A stretch of DNA of 64,000 nucleotides from Pseudomonas serboccidentalis (GCF_028830055.1 NZ_CP101655.1:744001-808000), one strand, 5' to 3'; shown: positions 44,006-53,783, numbered from the stretch's first letter. The notes: a model not told the origin generated them from the letters alone. Numbers and translations are program-made.

Positions 44006-44232
44006 CCTGTAAGGAACAAGTGGCACGCTCCAGCGATTATCTCGATGGCCAGTTGAGCTTTCGCGAAAAGCTGATGGTGCGCCATCACCTGATGTTCTGC
44101 CCCAACTGTCGGCGCTTCATCCGCCAGATGCGTTTGATGCAGGCCACGCTGAAGGCGATGCCGGAGAAACCGGAAGAGGGCGTGGATGCGCTGGCTGAGC
44201 GTCTGGCCGAGCAGCGTCGCAAAGAAAAATAG
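43999..44232 (+). CDS. Soluble zinc-finger (zf-HC2) anti-sigma factor
   Basis: A 77-residue protein with the ZAS pattern H30-x3-C34-x2-C37 (RHHLMFCPNCRR) and Cys4 near the N terminus, which together fit a bound zinc. There is no transmembrane segment: after the zinc part only a short charged helix follows, so it works in the cytosol. Zinc anti-sigma factors of this type often release their sigma upon thiol oxidation (family knowledge). It overlaps the sigma gene by 7 nt. Confidence 0.8.
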   Translation: MLTCKEQVARSSDYLDGQLSFREKLMVRHHLMFCPNCRRFIRQMRLMQATLKAMPEKPEEGVDALAERLAEQRRKEK

Positions 44233-44241
44233 AAACTCCCC

Positions 44242-44320
44242 TGTAGGAGCTGCCGAAGGCTGCGATCTTTTGATCTTGTTTTTGAGGATCAAAAGATCGC
44301 AGCCTTCGGCAGCTCCTACA
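44242..44320. repeat. Palindromic repeat family A
   Basis: TGTAGGAGCTGCCGAAGGCT...AGCCTTCGGCAGCTCCTACA with an AT-rich loop, between the anti-sigma gene and the convergent porin gene. It begins 9 nt past the anti-sigma stop. Confidence 0.92.
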
Positions 44321-44340
44321 GTTTTTTTGCATCCTGCAGA

Positions 44341-44403
44341 AATAGCCCGGCGCGGGGCGAAACGAACGGATGATGGGGATCGCCCCGCCCGCGCCAGGCT
44401 ATT
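44341..44403 (-). terminator. GC-rich inverted repeat after the porin gene
   Basis: AATAGCCTGGCGC and GCGCCGGGCTATT (read on the minus strand) pair with one mismatch around an inner GGGGCGA/TCGCCCC stem. It ends in CTATTTCTG, with few Ts. Probable terminator of the porin gene, 13 nt past its stop. Confidence 0.5.
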
Positions 44404-44415
44404 AGGTGATGCGTT

Positions 44416-45738
44416 TTAGAACTTCGCTTCTGCATCCAGCTGCAGGGTGTTGGTGTCTGCGTCACGCTGGGTACGGCTGGAGAAGTCGGCTTTGGTCAGG
44501 AAGTACGTGGCGCCGATGGCGAAGTTCTTGTCGATGTCGTAACCGACCTTGAACTTGTGCCCACGGGAGCCGGTGGTGCCGTTGGCGAAGTCGGAGTCGG
44601 TGAAGGCGCCAACCACGGCGTCGCGCTGCACGTCACGATAGTTGTAGTCCAGGTTCAGACCGAACACTTTCGACTTGGCGCCGACCAGCCACGCGGTGTC
44701 GGCATCGGTCACGGCATCGTTGTTCTTCACGTACTGGCCGTAGAACGACAGCGGCATTGGCAAGCCACCGATATCGATCTGGCTGAACCCTTCGTACAGA
44801 CGGAATTCATTGTTGGCCGAGTTGCCGTTGACCGCCAGCGCACACGGTGTGGAAGTCCCGGTGCAACGGCTGTTTTCGTCGTTCTGGTAGGCGTAGATGC
44901 TGCCGCCCAGGGTCAGTTTCAGGTTGTCGGTGATCGCGAAGCGGCTACCCAACTGGCCGGCGGTCAGGCGCAGGTCGTGGCGAAATTGCACGCCTTCACC
45001 GTCGACGTTGTCCTTGAGGTTGTAGTTGCCCAGGCTGCCGAACAGTTCGGCGCTGCTGCCCAGTGGATACTTGTAGGTAACGGCCAGACCTTCCGGGTTG
45101 ATATCGCTGTCCCAGATCACGTCGCCCATGCTGACCCACGGTTGCAGCATCTTGCCGCCGATCACGTGCAGGTTCTTGATCGCATCCGGGTGGTAGTCGA
45201 TGTAGCCCAGGTCCAGCCAGATCTGCTTCTTGTCGAAGTAGTTGTCCATGTCCTGGTTGGTCGAACGGGCGTCGTCGCCGCCGCCGGTGGCGATACGGAT
45301 GCCGGTGTCGACTTGCGGGTTGATCTCGGTGTAGGCACCCAGACGGGCGCGGATACGCTGGCGATCCTTGTCACGGCCGCCGTTGTTGGATTCGCCGTCG
45401 ATCTTGACGGTTTCCTGGCGAATACGTACGTCGCCCTTGAACTGGGTCTTGGCGGCCCAGGCGAGTTTCTGGTCGAAGGAACTCAGCTCATTGGTTTTCT
45501 TCGCGGTCGCCGCGATTTGCTCGTTGGTCTCTTGCTGCGCCTGCTGCGCGATTTGCTGAGCCTTCTGATCCTTGGCCAGTTCAGTCTGCAGTTCAATGTA
45601 CTGCGCCTGGGAAATAGAACCGTTGGCCTTGAGCATGTCGAGCAGTTTGGCGTCGACTGCAGCGCTGGCCGGAACGCTCATGGCCAGCAACAGGCCACCG
45701 CACAGGGCCGCCGCAGTTTTCGTGGAAGCAAGACGCAT
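44416..45738 (-). CDS. Putative outer membrane porin with N-terminal coiled coil
   Basis: A 440-residue protein with a signal peptide (MRLASTKTAAALCGGLLLAM, cleavage after ASA). A Lys/Gln-rich helical stretch (residues ~30-90, QAQYIELQTELAKDQKAQQ) suits trimeric coiled-coil association. A beta-barrel follows (alternating strands from ~100, ending in F as outer membrane proteins do: LDAEAKF). It resembles the Porin_5-type 'putative porin' group. ATG 45738 has GGAGA 5 nt upstream. The substrate is unknown. Confidence 0.85.
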   Translation of the reverse strand: MRLASTKTAAALCGGLLLAMSVPASAAVDAKLLDMLKANGSISQAQYIELQTELAKDQKAQQIAQQAQQETNEQIAATAKKTNELSSFDQKLAWAAKTQFKGDVRIRQETVKIDGESNNGGRDKDRQRIRARLGAYTEINPQVDTGIRIATGGGDDARSTNQDMDNYFDKKQIWLDLGYIDYHPDAIKNLHVIGGKMLQPWVSMGDVIWDSDINPEGLAVTYKYPLGSSAELFGSLGNYNLKDNVDGEGVQFRHDLRLTAGQLGSRFAITDNLKLTLGGSIYAYQNDENSRCTGTSTPCALAVNGNSANNEFRLYEGFSQIDIGGLPMPLSFYGQYVKNNDAVTDADTAWLVGAKSKVFGLNLDYNYRDVQRDAVVGAFTDSDFANGTTGSRGHKFKVGYDIDKNFAIGATYFLTKADFSSRTQRDADTNTLQLDAEAKF

Positions 45739-46016
45739 AGCAATCTCCGAAGATGAGAGGGATGGCTGAACCATCCTGGGCACACCGACGCGGACGTCGG
45801 AAAACAATGTCCGGGTAGAACCCGGCGCTCTAAAAACAGGAGCGAGTATCGCGATGGTTTATGACAGAGCGGTGGCTAAGTGATGTCATGTCGATGACGA
45901 TACAAAGCACGCGTGAACTATTGAGCTAGAGCGCTGTCGCCCGAATGAGCGTGTGCAATGGATGCCGATCGGCGATACTCGCGGGGCTTTGACGCCAAGA
46001 TGTGGAGAGCCAGTTG

Positions 46017-47141
46017 ATGCCGTTGCAACGTCTGCAAAACCTGTCAGAAGTCGCCCCGACGACATGGGATGCGCTGGTGCCCGAGAATCAGCCGTTCTTG
46101 CGCCATGCGTTCCTGAGCGCGCTGGAAGACAGCGGCAGCGTCGGCCCCCATACCGGCTGGCAACCCGAGCATCTGCTGCACGTTGAAGACGACCGGTTGA
46201 TCGCGGCGCTGCCCAGTTATCGCAAGTGGCATTCCTACGGCGAGTACGTCTTCGATCACGGTTGGGCCGATGCCTGCGCCCGGGCCGGCATTGATTACTA
46301 CCCCAAGCTGTTGACGGCGGTACCGTTCAGCCCGGTCAGTGGCCCGCGACTGTTGGCGGCGAACGTCGAGGACGGCTACGAACTGCTCAAGAGCTTGCCG
46401 GGTTATCTGGAAATCGAAGGGCTTTCCAGCGCGCACATCAATTTCACCGACCCGTTCACCGACGCCGCCATGGCCGAGCAACCGGGCTGGCTGCAGCGTA
46501 TCGGCTGTCAGTATCACTGGCAGAATCGCGGTTATCGGGACTTCCAGGACTTTCTTGACGTGCTCAGTTCGCGCAAGCGCAAGCAGATGCGCAAGGAGCG
46601 CGAGCAAGTGGCGGGGCAGGGCTTCGAATTCGAATGGCTGCAAGGGCGCGAGCTGGACGAGTCGCAATGGGATTTTGTCTACGCCTGCTATGCCAACACC
46701 TACGCGGTGCGTCGGCAGGCGCCGTATCTGACCCGCGAGTTCTTCAGCTTGCTGGCCGAACGGATGCCGGAGTCGATTCGGGTCGTCTTCGCCAAACAGG
46801 GCTCACGTCCGGTGGCAATGGCCTTCAGCTTGGTGGGTGGTGACAGTTTTTACGGACGCTATTGGGGCTGCCTCGCCGAGTTCGATCGGCTGCATTTCGA
46901 GACCTGTTTTTATCAGGGCATGGATTACGCGATCGCCCAGGGTTATCAGCGCTTTGATGCGGGTGCCCAAGGCGAGCACAAGTTGATTCGGGGTTTTGAA
47001 CCGGTAATCACCCATTCGTGGCATTACCTGCGCCATTCCGGGTTGAAGGCTGCGGTCAAAGACTTCCTGCTGCAAGAGCGCGCCGGGGTATTGGCTTACG
47101 CCGAGGAAGCCAGAACGGCCTTGCCCTACCGCCAAACCTAG
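46017..47141 (+). CDS. FemAB-like / DUF482 acyltransferase family protein
   Basis: A 374-residue soluble protein. It reads as the FemAB_like (DUF482) family: SSRKRKQMRKEREQVAGQGF near residue 190, TYAVRRQAPYLTREFFSLL near 232, and GDSFYGRYWGCL near 280, which resembles the GNAT-type fold pair. The role is probably peptide or amino-acid transfer, but the substrate is not known. ATG 46017 has GGAGAG 8 nt upstream; a GTG at 46002 overlaps that. The 278-bp gap before it (45739-46016) holds the divergent porin and this gene's promoters. Confidence 0.78.
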   Translation: MPLQRLQNLSEVAPTTWDALVPENQPFLRHAFLSALEDSGSVGPHTGWQPEHLLHVEDDRLIAALPSYRKWHSYGEYVFDHGWADACARAGIDYYPKLLTAVPFSPVSGPRLLAANVEDGYELLKSLPGYLEIEGLSSAHINFTDPFTDAAMAEQPGWLQRIGCQYHWQNRGYRDFQDFLDVLSSRKRKQMRKEREQVAGQGFEFEWLQGRELDESQWDFVYACYANTYAVRRQAPYLTREFFSLLAERMPESIRVVFAKQGSRPVAMAFSLVGGDSFYGRYWGCLAEFDRLHFETCFYQGMDYAIAQGYQRFDAGAQGEHKLIRGFEPVITHSWHYLRHSGLKAAVKDFLLQERAGVLAYAEEARTALPYRQT

Positions 47142-47147
47142 ATCCCC

Positions 47148-47227
47148 TGTAGGAGCTGCCGAAGGCTGCGATCTTTTGATCTTGCTTTCAAAAATCAAAA
47201 GATCGCAGCCTTCGGCAGCTCCTACAA
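47148..47227. repeat. Palindromic repeat family A
   Basis: TGTAGGAGCTGCCGAAGGCT...complement with a TTTCAAAAA-type loop. It lies between the convergent FemAB-like and aquaporin genes, 6 nt past the former's stop. Confidence 0.92.
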
Positions 47228-47243
47228 CGGGATTTCCGTGGTT

Positions 47244-47939
47244 TCAGGTGTCCTCTTTACCCAGCCAGCGATAGATTCCGCCGCCCACCACCGCGCCCAA
47301 CAGCGGCGCGACCCAGAACATCCACAATTGCGCGATCGCCCAGCCGCCGACCATCAGCGCCGGCCCGGTACTGCGCGCCGGGTTGACCGAGGTATTGGTG
47401 ACCGGGATCGAAATCAGGTGAATCAGCGTCAGGCCCAGGCCGATGGCAATCGGTGCGAGGCCCGCCGGGGCGCGTTTGTCGGTGGCGCCAAGGATGATGA
47501 TCACGAACATCCCGGTCATCACCAGCTCGGTGACAAAGCCTGCGGCCATCGAATACTTGCCCGGTGAATGTTCGCCATAACCGTTGGAAGCCAGGCCGGC
47601 AGCGATGTCAAAACCCTCCTTGCCGCTGGCAATGTGCGCAATCAGCGCCGCTGCGAGAATCGCCCCCAGCACCTGGGCGATGATGTAGGCGGGCAGCTCT
47701 TTGGCCGGAAACCGACCGCCGACGAACAAACCGACCGACACCGCGGGATTGAGGTGGCAGCCGCTGATGTGGCCGATGGCGAACGCCATGGTCAGCACCG
47801 TCAGACCAAACGCCAGGGCCACCCCCAGCACCCCGATACCCAAAGGCGAAGACGCTGCGATTACTGCGCTGCCGCAACCACCCAGAACCAGCCAGAACGT
47901 ACCCAACAACTCAGTGACTGAACGTTTGAACAGAGACAT
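47244..47939 (-). CDS. aqpZ: Aquaporin Z
   Basis: A 231-residue water channel of the inner membrane with six helices and both NPA loops: [16 protein letters not shown] (~residues 60-75) and [15 protein letters not shown] (~181-195). The Arg after the second NPA is the selectivity-filter residue. ATG 47939 has AAGGA 7 nt upstream. A longer frame extends back over the region 47940-48299 but lacks any aquaporin sequence. Water flow through it equalises osmotic change. Confidence 0.93.
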   Translation of the reverse strand: MSLFKRSVTELLGTFWLVLGGCGSAVIAASSPLGIGVLGVALAFGLTVLTMAFAIGHISGCHLNPAVSVGLFVGGRFPAKELPAYIIAQVLGAILAAALIAHIASGKEGFDIAAGLASNGYGEHSPGKYSMAAGFVTELVMTGMFVIIILGATDKRAPAGLAPIAIGLGLTLIHLISIPVTNTSVNPARSTGPALMVGGWAIAQLWMFWVAPLLGAVVGGGIYRWLGKEDT

Positions 47940-48065
47940 GAGAGTGTCCTTGATAGGCATGCTATCGATACTGTATCGAGTTGTGCTTCCTTGCAGAATT
48001 ACGACAGGTTCATCTCCAGAACCTTGGCTGAGTACAGCAGGCTTTGGACGGATTTCCAGCAGGCG

Positions 48066-48108
48066 CAAAAAAACCGCCAGAGCCCTTGGGTGGTGGGCTG
48101 GGGCGGTT
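48066..48108 (-). terminator. Intrinsic terminator for the ABC exporter
   Basis: On the minus strand, AACCGCC pairs with GGCGGTT and the inner AGCCC pairs with GGGCT. A run of seven Ts follows immediately. It lies ~140 nt past the exporter stop, on the aqpZ side of a palindromic repeat. Confidence 0.75.
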
Positions 48109-48136
48109 CTCAGTCGATCAGGATCACTGCGAACCC

Positions 48137-48226
48137 TGTGGGAGCGAGCCTGTTTGCGAAAGCGGCATGTCTGACAACAATGATGGTGTTTGACACTCCG
48201 CCTTCGCGAGCAGGCTCGCTCCCTCA
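48137..48226. repeat. Palindromic repeat family B
   Basis: TGTGGGAGCGAGCCTGTTTG...CGAGCAGGCTCGCTCCCTCA, with slightly degenerate arms and the inner CTGACAACA and TTGACAC segments. It lies between the exporter stop and its terminator, within the 310-bp gap 47940-48249, which otherwise contains only the aqpZ leader. Confidence 0.88.
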
Positions 48227-48249
48227 TTGGAATTGCGTTGACCCAATGA

Positions 48250-50082
48250 TCAATCGATCCCGACAAATCCTCCGGTCTGATGCGCCCACAATCGCGCATA
48301 CAGCCCGCGATGCGCCAGCAGTTCGGCGTGGGTGCCGCTCTCGGCGATTTTGCCGTTTTCCAGTACGACCAATCGATCCATACGCGCGATGGTCGAGAGA
48401 CGGTGGGCGATGGCGATCACGGTTTTGCCCTGCATCAGGGTCTCCAGACTTTCCTGGATCGCCGCCTCGACTTCCGAGTCCAGTGCCGAGGTCGCTTCGT
48501 CCATGATCAGGATCGGCGCGTCCTTGAGCAGCACCCGGGCAATCGCGATGCGCTGGCGCTGACCGCCGGACAGTTTCACCCCGCGTTCACCGACGTGGGC
48601 ATCGAAACCGGTGCGGCCTTCGGCGTCCGACAGCAACGGAATGAATTCATCGGCGCGGGCCTTGTGCACCGCATCCCACAGCTCTGCGTCAGTGGCATCA
48701 GGTTTGCCATAGAGCAGGTTGTCGCGGATCGAGCGGTGCAGCAGCGAAGTGTCCTGAGTGATCATGCCGATCCGCGCGCGCAGGCTTTCCTGGCCGACTT
48801 CGGCGATGTTCTGCCCGTCGATCAGGATCCGTCCGCCTTCGACGTCGTACAGGCGCAGCAGCAGGTTGACCAGGGTCGACTTGCCGGCGCCGGACGGGCC
48901 GATCAGGCCAATTTTTTCACCGGGTTTGATGGTCAGGTTGAGGTCGCCGATGATGCCTTTCTTCTTGCCGTAGTGAAAATCCACATGCTCGAAACGCACT
49001 TCGCCGCGAGCCACGGCCAGCGGTTTGGCCTGTTCGCGATCGGTGACGCTGACCGGTTGCGAGATGGTCTGCAGACCGTCCTGAACCATGCCGATGTTTT
49101 CGAAGATGCCGGTGACCACCCACATGATCCAGCCGGACATGTTGACGATGCGGATCACCAGACCGGTCGCCAGGGCAATCGCGCCGACGCTGATCAGCGA
49201 CTGCGTCCACAGCCACAGTGCGAGGCCGGTGGTACCGACGATCAGCAAGCCGTTCATGGTGGTGATGGCGATGTCCATGCTGGTGACCACGCGGCCGGCC
49301 AGTTGGGCTTTTTCGGTTTGTTCTTCGATGGCCTCGCGGGCGTATTGCTGTTCGAAGTTGGTGTGGGCGAACAGCTTCAGGGTGGTGATGTTGGTGTAGC
49401 CGTCGACGATCCGTCCCATCAGTTTGGAGCGCGCATCGGAGGACACCACCGAGCGTTCCTTGACCCGAGGCACGAAGTAGTAGAGCGCGCCGATGTAGGC
49501 GGCGATCCACGTCAGCAGCGGGATCATCAGGCGCCAGTCGGCCTCGGCGAACAGCACCAGTGAGCTGATCGCATAGATCAACACATGCCACAACGCGTCC
49601 ACCGCTTGCACGGCGGAATCACGCAGCGAGTTGCCGGTCTGCATGATGCGCTGGGCAATACGTCCGGCGAAGTCGTTCTGGAAGAAATTCAGGCTCTGCT
49701 TGAGCACGTAACTGTGGTTCTGCCAGCGAATCAGGCTGGTCATGCTCGGGCTCAGGGTCTGATGCACCAGCAAATCGTGCAGACCGACGAACACCGGGCG
49801 CAGGATCAGCGCGACCACCGCCATCCAGGCCAGCTCGAGGCCGTGCTCCTTGAAAAAGTCGGGATTCGGTCCGCCCTGGGCCAGGTCGATGATGCGGCTG
49901 AGGTAGCTGAACAGCGCCACTTCGATCAAGGCGCCGAACAGACCGACGGTCAGCAGCGCAGCAAAGCTCGGCCAGACCTGCTTGAGGTAATAGGTATAGA
50001 AGGGCAGCACGCGGTCCGGCGGGGACGCCGTCGGGGCTTCGCGGAACACGTCGATCAGTTGTTCAAAACGGCGATAGAGCAT
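48250..50082 (-). CDS. ABC transporter, fused membrane and ATPase domains
   Basis: A 610-residue type IV exporter half. The membrane domain covers ~residues 35-340 (six helices). The ATPase has Walker [15 protein letters not shown] (~402-415), the Q-loop, signature [16 protein letters not shown], Walker [13 protein letters not shown] and the switch His in IAIAHRLST. It would work as a homodimer, exporting a drug, lipid or peptide; the substrate is unknown. It is separated from ppiA by 88 nt with a hairpin, so probably has its own promoter. Confidence 0.9.
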   Translation of the reverse strand: MLYRRFEQLIDVFREAPTASPPDRVLPFYTYYLKQVWPSFAALLTVGLFGALIEVALFSYLSRIIDLAQGGPNPDFFKEHGLELAWMAVVALILRPVFVGLHDLLVHQTLSPSMTSLIRWQNHSYVLKQSLNFFQNDFAGRIAQRIMQTGNSLRDSAVQAVDALWHVLIYAISSLVLFAEADWRLMIPLLTWIAAYIGALYYFVPRVKERSVVSSDARSKLMGRIVDGYTNITTLKLFAHTNFEQQYAREAIEEQTEKAQLAGRVVTSMDIAITTMNGLLIVGTTGLALWLWTQSLISVGAIALATGLVIRIVNMSGWIMWVVTGIFENIGMVQDGLQTISQPVSVTDREQAKPLAVARGEVRFEHVDFHYGKKKGIIGDLNLTIKPGEKIGLIGPSGAGKSTLVNLLLRLYDVEGGRILIDGQNIAEVGQESLRARIGMITQDTSLLHRSIRDNLLYGKPDATDAELWDAVHKARADEFIPLLSDAEGRTGFDAHVGERGVKLSGGQRQRIAIARVLLKDAPILIMDEATSALDSEVEAAIQESLETLMQGKTVIAIAHRLSTIARMDRLVVLENGKIAESGTHAELLAHRGLYARLWAHQTGGFVGID

Positions 50083-50117
50083 CAGATAACCGCCCGGAGT
50101 ACGGGCTCTCCTTTTAT

Positions 50118-50150
50118 CGGTGTGAGCGGCGTGAGATCGAACTCACACCG
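50118..50150. repeat. Inverted repeat between ppiA and the ABC exporter gene
   Basis: CGGTGTGAG (50118-50126) and CTCACACCG (50142-50150) are perfect 9-bp arms with a 15-nt loop. There is no T-run on either side, so it may be an operator or an mRNA 3' hairpin rather than a terminator. Confidence 0.5.
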
Positions 50151-50170
50151 CTCGAAATGCCCTGTACAGC

Positions 50171-50734
50171 TTAGTCGATGACTTTGGCCGACTTGATGAT
50201 CACAGGGTCGACAGGCACGTTTTGCATGCCGCTTTTGGTGGTGGTTTGCGAGTTGACGATGATGTCGACGACATCCATGCCCTTGACGACTTTGGCGAAC
50301 ACCGCGTAACCGGCATCCCGGCCCGGGTCGAGGAACGCGTTGTCAGCCACGTTGATGAAGAACTGGCTGGTGGCCGAGTCAGGGTTGGAAGTACGCGCCA
50401 TCGACAAGGTGCCGCGAACGTTGTGCAGGCCATTGCTGGCTTCGTTCTTGATCGGTGCCTTGGTGTCTTTCTGCTGCATCTGCTGGGTGAAGCCACCGCC
50501 CTGAGCCATGAAGCCCGGGATCACACGGTGGAAAATGGTGTTGGTGTAAAAGCCGCTGTTGACGTAATCCAGAAAGTTCTTGGTACTGATCGGCGCCTTG
50601 ACCGGGTCCAGCTCGATTTCGATCTGACCGTTGGTGGTGTCCAGCAGCACGTGCGGTGCTTTGGCCGGAGTAGCAGCCATCAGGTTGGCAGCAAACAGCA
50701 CGGTGCCGGCGGCGAGGGCGAGTTTTTTCAGCAT
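50171..50734 (-). CDS. ppiA: Periplasmic peptidyl-prolyl cis-trans isomerase A (cyclophilin)
   Basis: A 187-residue cyclophilin. A signal peptide ([20 protein letters not shown]) directs it to the periplasm. The catalytic core shows [20 protein letters not shown] (Arg and Gln of the active site), GTLSMART and [10 protein letters not shown]. It speeds proline isomerisation during folding. The start lies 3 nt after the hydrolase stop, so they are co-transcribed. Confidence 0.92.
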   Translation of the reverse strand: MLKKLALAAGTVLFAANLMAATPAKAPHVLLDTTNGQIEIELDPVKAPISTKNFLDYVNSGFYTNTIFHRVIPGFMAQGGGFTQQMQQKDTKAPIKNEASNGLHNVRGTLSMARTSNPDSATSQFFINVADNAFLDPGRDAGYAVFAKVVKGMDVVDIIVNSQTTTKSGMQNVPVDPVIIKSAKVID

Positions 50735-50737
50735 GGG

Positions 50738-51541
50738 TCAGTGATCCTGAGATTGAGTATCGGCTGCGGCGAGAAACTCCAGCAGCGTTTGGTTGAAGCG
50801 TTCGGGTTGATCGAGCGGGGTGGCGTGGCGCGAGTCGGCGATCACCACCAGCCGCGCATCGGGCAGCAGTTTTACATAGGTTTCTTTCAGCGCCACCGGT
50901 GTGTAGTCACGGTCGGCGCTGACGATGAGGGTTGGACAGGTCACTCGGGAAAGTCGTTCCTGAACGCCCCAGCCAACAATCGCATCGAAGCTGGCGAGAT
51001 AAGCACGTTTGTCGTTTCTTGCCCAGCGCTCGGACATTTTTTGCCGCAGATCGGCCTGCTCGGGTTTCGGGAACAGTTTGCCGCCCAGCGCTTTGCCGAT
51101 GGTCGCCAGACTGAGCACACGCATCAGGCTCCAGCGCTTGAACCACTGCCAATAATCGTCGCGGCTGCGGAGTTTGACTTCGGGGGCGCTGTTGACGATG
51201 GTCAGGCTTTTCAGCCTCTGTGGCTGATCGACGGCGAACTGAAAGCCGATCATCCCGCCCATCGACAGACCGACGTAGTGCACCGGGCCGAGATTCAGGT
51301 GTTCGATCAACGCCAGCAGATCGGCACTGAAACCGGCGATGCTGTAGCGCTCGCGCGGTTTGTCCGAGCGACCGTGACCGCGTATGTCCGGGACGATCAC
51401 CCGGTAGTGTGCCGACAGTGCCGGGATCTGCATTTCCCAGTCCAGGGTGCTCGAGCCGAGCCCGTGAACCAGCAGCAACGGCGTGCCGTGGCCATATTCC
51501 TCGTAGTGCAGGTTGCAACCTTCATGTTCGAAATAGGCCAT
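50738..51541 (-). CDS. Alpha/beta hydrolase
   Basis: A 267-residue alpha/beta hydrolase resembling 3-oxoadipate enol-lactonases. The nucleophile elbow GLSMGGM is near residue 93, with the acid in VSADRDYTP and the histidine in DSRHATPLDQPE. The oxyanion region is HGLGSSTLDW. The substrate is unknown. It sits between a LysR gene (14-nt gap upstream) and ppiA, and is likely transcribed with them. Confidence 0.87.
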   Translation of the reverse strand: MAYFEHEGCNLHYEEYGHGTPLLLVHGLGSSTLDWEMQIPALSAHYRVIVPDIRGHGRSDKPRERYSIAGFSADLLALIEHLNLGPVHYVGLSMGGMIGFQFAVDQPQRLKSLTIVNSAPEVKLRSRDDYWQWFKRWSLMRVLSLATIGKALGGKLFPKPEQADLRQKMSERWARNDKRAYLASFDAIVGWGVQERLSRVTCPTLIVSADRDYTPVALKETYVKLLPDARLVVIADSRHATPLDQPERFNQTLLEFLAAADTQSQDH

Positions 51542-51555
51542 CGGTGAACTCCGTG

Positions 51556-52482
51556 TCAGGCTTGTTCGGGGGCGGCGTACGGCGCATCCAGAGGCAACGT
51601 ATCGAAGGTGCGCAGCAGTTCGATAAGGATTTGTGTGGCCGGGCCCAAGGGTTTGTCCTTGTTCGAATACAGATAGAAGCTGGAGTTGCGGTTGCCGCCC
51701 CTGTCCAACGGTAGCAGCTTGAGCGAGCCATCTTTCAGTTCCCGCTCGATCATGTGCCGCGGCAGCCAGGCAAAACCGAGGCCGCTGCTGACAAAGGTCG
51801 CGGCGGTGGCGAGGCTGCCGACGGTCCAGCGCTGTTCGGCGCCAAGCCAGCCGACGTCTCGTGGTTGCTGGCGACCGGAGTCGCGGATGACCACTTGCAT
51901 CTGGGTTTCCAGGTCCTGGAAGCTCAGTTCCCGATTGAGCCGATGCAAGGCGTGATCCGGGTGGGCGACGGCAACGAACTCGACATCGCTCAATTCCGCG
52001 CCGAGGTAGCCGGGGATGCTCAGGCCGGTGATCGCCAGATCGGCCACGCCTTCGAGCAGCACTTCCTCTACGCCCGACAGCACTTCCTCGCGCAGGCGCA
52101 CCCGGCAGCCGCGACTCTGCGGCATGAATGCGGTCAGCGCCCTGACGATGCGTGCGCTCGGGTAAGCGGCATCGACCACCAGCCGCACCTCGGCCTCCCA
52201 GCCTTGCTCCATGTGGTGAGCGAGGTCTTCCAGCTGGCTGGCCTGTTTCACCAGTTGGCGCGAGCGGCGCAGCAGCACGCCGCCGGCTTCGGTAAGTACC
52301 GCTTTACGTCCATCGATGCGCAGTAACGGCACGCCGAGCTGGTCCTGCATGCGGGCGACGGTGTAACTCACCGACGATTGCGAACGGTGCAGAACCTCGG
52401 CGGCCTGGGCGAATCCGCCGTGGTCGACCACGGCCTGCAATGTTCGCCATTGATCAAGGGTCACGCGGGGCGCTTTCATCAA
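51556..52482 (-). CDS. LysR-family transcriptional regulator
   Basis: A 308-residue LysR-type regulator. The HTH is at ~residues 18-40 (FAQAAEVLHRSQSSVSYTVA), the wing includes GVPLLRIDGRKAVLTEAG, and the effector domain begins near 92. It diverges from a small secreted protein gene over 46 bp and is followed by the hydrolase gene on the same strand, so it may control either. Confidence 0.88.
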   Translation of the reverse strand: MMKAPRVTLDQWRTLQAVVDHGGFAQAAEVLHRSQSSVSYTVARMQDQLGVPLLRIDGRKAVLTEAGGVLLRRSRQLVKQASQLEDLAHHMEQGWEAEVRLVVDAAYPSARIVRALTAFMPQSRGCRVRLREEVLSGVEEVLLEGVADLAITGLSIPGYLGAELSDVEFVAVAHPDHALHRLNRELSFQDLETQMQVVIRDSGRQQPRDVGWLGAEQRWTVGSLATAATFVSSGLGFAWLPRHMIERELKDGSLKLLPLDRGGNRNSSFYLYSNKDKPLGPATQILIELLRTFDTLPLDAPYAAPEQA

Positions 52483-52528
52483 TAGCTCCTCTTGTCCTAA
52501 GCTGGCCGTCCCTCATGGAGACTGGCGA

Positions 52529-52843
52529 ATGAAAAAATTCTGTTGTGTGGTGCTCGCGTTGCTGCCGCTGACTGCGTTTGCTTACCCGATCGATGTGCAG
52601 AAGAACCTCAATGGCTTGAAGATCGACTACGAAACCTTCGATACCGACAAAGACATCGGCTCCATCCGGGTCGCCAACTACGGCGATGTCGACGCGCTGT
52701 GCAAGGCCGTGTTCAGCAATGGCCCGGAAGCACCGCGTACGCGCAACATCGAAGTACCGGCCGGCAAACACAAAAACGCCACGGCCAAGTTTTCCCGCGA
52801 GATCATCAGGCTGCGCATCGAACTGAGCTGCAGCCCGAAATAA
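52529..52843 (+). CDS. Small secreted protein of unknown function
   Basis: A 104-residue protein with a signal peptide (MKKFCCVVLALLPLTAFA). The mature part is about 86 residues with two cysteines (ALCKAVFSNGP and ELSCSPK), which may form a disulfide. It reads as a small beta-rich periplasmic domain (NGLKIDYETFDTDKDIGSIR). ATG 52529 has ATGGAGA at ~9 nt. The function is unknown; it lies 46 bp from a divergent LysR gene. Confidence 0.75.
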   Translation: MKKFCCVVLALLPLTAFAYPIDVQKNLNGLKIDYETFDTDKDIGSIRVANYGDVDALCKAVFSNGPEAPRTRNIEVPAGKHKNATAKFSREIIRLRIELSCSPK

Positions 52844-52859
52844 CGGTCGCTCCCTGTTC

Positions 52860-52948
52860 TGTAGGAGTGAGTCTGCTCGCGATAGCGGTGTAACCGTCGA
52901 CATCGATCCATCTGACACACCGCTATCGCGAGCAGGCCCGCTCCCACA
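52860..52948. repeat. Palindromic repeat family B, GATAGCGG subtype
   Basis: TGTAGGAGTGAGTCTGCTCG...CGAGCAGGCCCGCTCCCACA. The spacer begins GATAGCGGTGT and ends ACACCGCTATC, as in the copy at 62762, so these two form a subtype. It lies between the secreted protein gene and azoR. Confidence 0.9.
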
Positions 52949-53075
52949 GGGTATAGGTACATCTAAACGAATTATTCGATGCTTTGCAGCAATTATTTGC
53001 GCTTTTTCATCGAAGCAACCCTGTTTAACCTTCACTCCATCGACCTACAACATTCTCGGATGGAGACTACACATC

Positions 53076-53675
53076 ATGTCCCGCGTTCTGATCATCGAAA
53101 GCAGCGCCCGCCAGCAAGACTCGGTTTCCCGTCAACTGACCCAGACCTTCATCGGTCAATGGAAAGCGGCGCATCCCAACGATCAGATCACTGTGCGTGA
53201 CCTCGCCGTGAACCCGGTGCCACACCTGGACGCCAACCTGCTGGGCGGCTGGATGAAGTCCGCTGAGCAGCGCAACGCCAACGAACAATCGTCGCTGGAC
53301 CGTTCCAACGAATTGACCGATGAGTTATTGGCCGCCGACGTGCTGGTGATGGCCGCGCCGATGTACAACTTCGCGATCCCGAGCACCCTCAAGGCGTGGC
53401 TCGACCACGTGCTGCGTGCCGGCGTGACCTTCAAGTACACCGAAACCGGCCCGCAAGGCCTGCTCAGCGGCAAGCGTGCCTACGTGCTGACCGCTCGCGG
53501 CGGCATCTACGCCGGCGGCCCGGCGGATCATCAGGAACCGTACCTGCGTCAGGTCATGGGCTTCATCGGCATCCATGACGTGACCTTCATTCACGCCGAA
53601 GGCATGAACCTGGGCGGCGACTTCCAGGAGAAGGGCCTGAATCAGGCCAACGCCAAACTGTCCCAGGTCGCTTGA
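53076..53675 (+). CDS. azoR: FMN-dependent NADH-azoreductase
   Basis: A 199-residue flavodoxin-fold reductase. The N-terminal phosphate loop is ESSARQQDSVSRQLT, then VMAAPMYNFAIPSTLKAWLD (FMN contact) and VLTARGGIYAGGPADHQE are family signatures. It reduces azo dyes and quinones with NADH, and belongs to the NAD(P)H-quinone reductase group. The 132-bp gap upstream of the ATG (52944-53075) holds the end of a repeat and its promoter. A terminator follows at 53784. Confidence 0.93.
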   Translation: MSRVLIIESSARQQDSVSRQLTQTFIGQWKAAHPNDQITVRDLAVNPVPHLDANLLGGWMKSAEQRNANEQSSLDRSNELTDELLAADVLVMAAPMYNFAIPSTLKAWLDHVLRAGVTFKYTETGPQGLLSGKRAYVLTARGGIYAGGPADHQEPYLRQVMGFIGIHDVTFIHAEGMNLGGDFQEKGLNQANAKLSQVA

Positions 53676-53783
53676 TATGTTAATCGCCAGATAATCGCCG
53701 ATTGTTTTAGTGACCTGGCGCAACCCCTTCAAGGCTCTACGCGCATCGAACCTCCCTTTGCACTTGTTGCTCCTGAGTGCTGT

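Noticed and set aside
41558..44026. An 822-codon minus-strand open frame opposite hrpA, the FabH-like gene and the sigma factor gene
   Set aside because: It crosses a palindromic repeat and three genes on the other strand and shows no domain.
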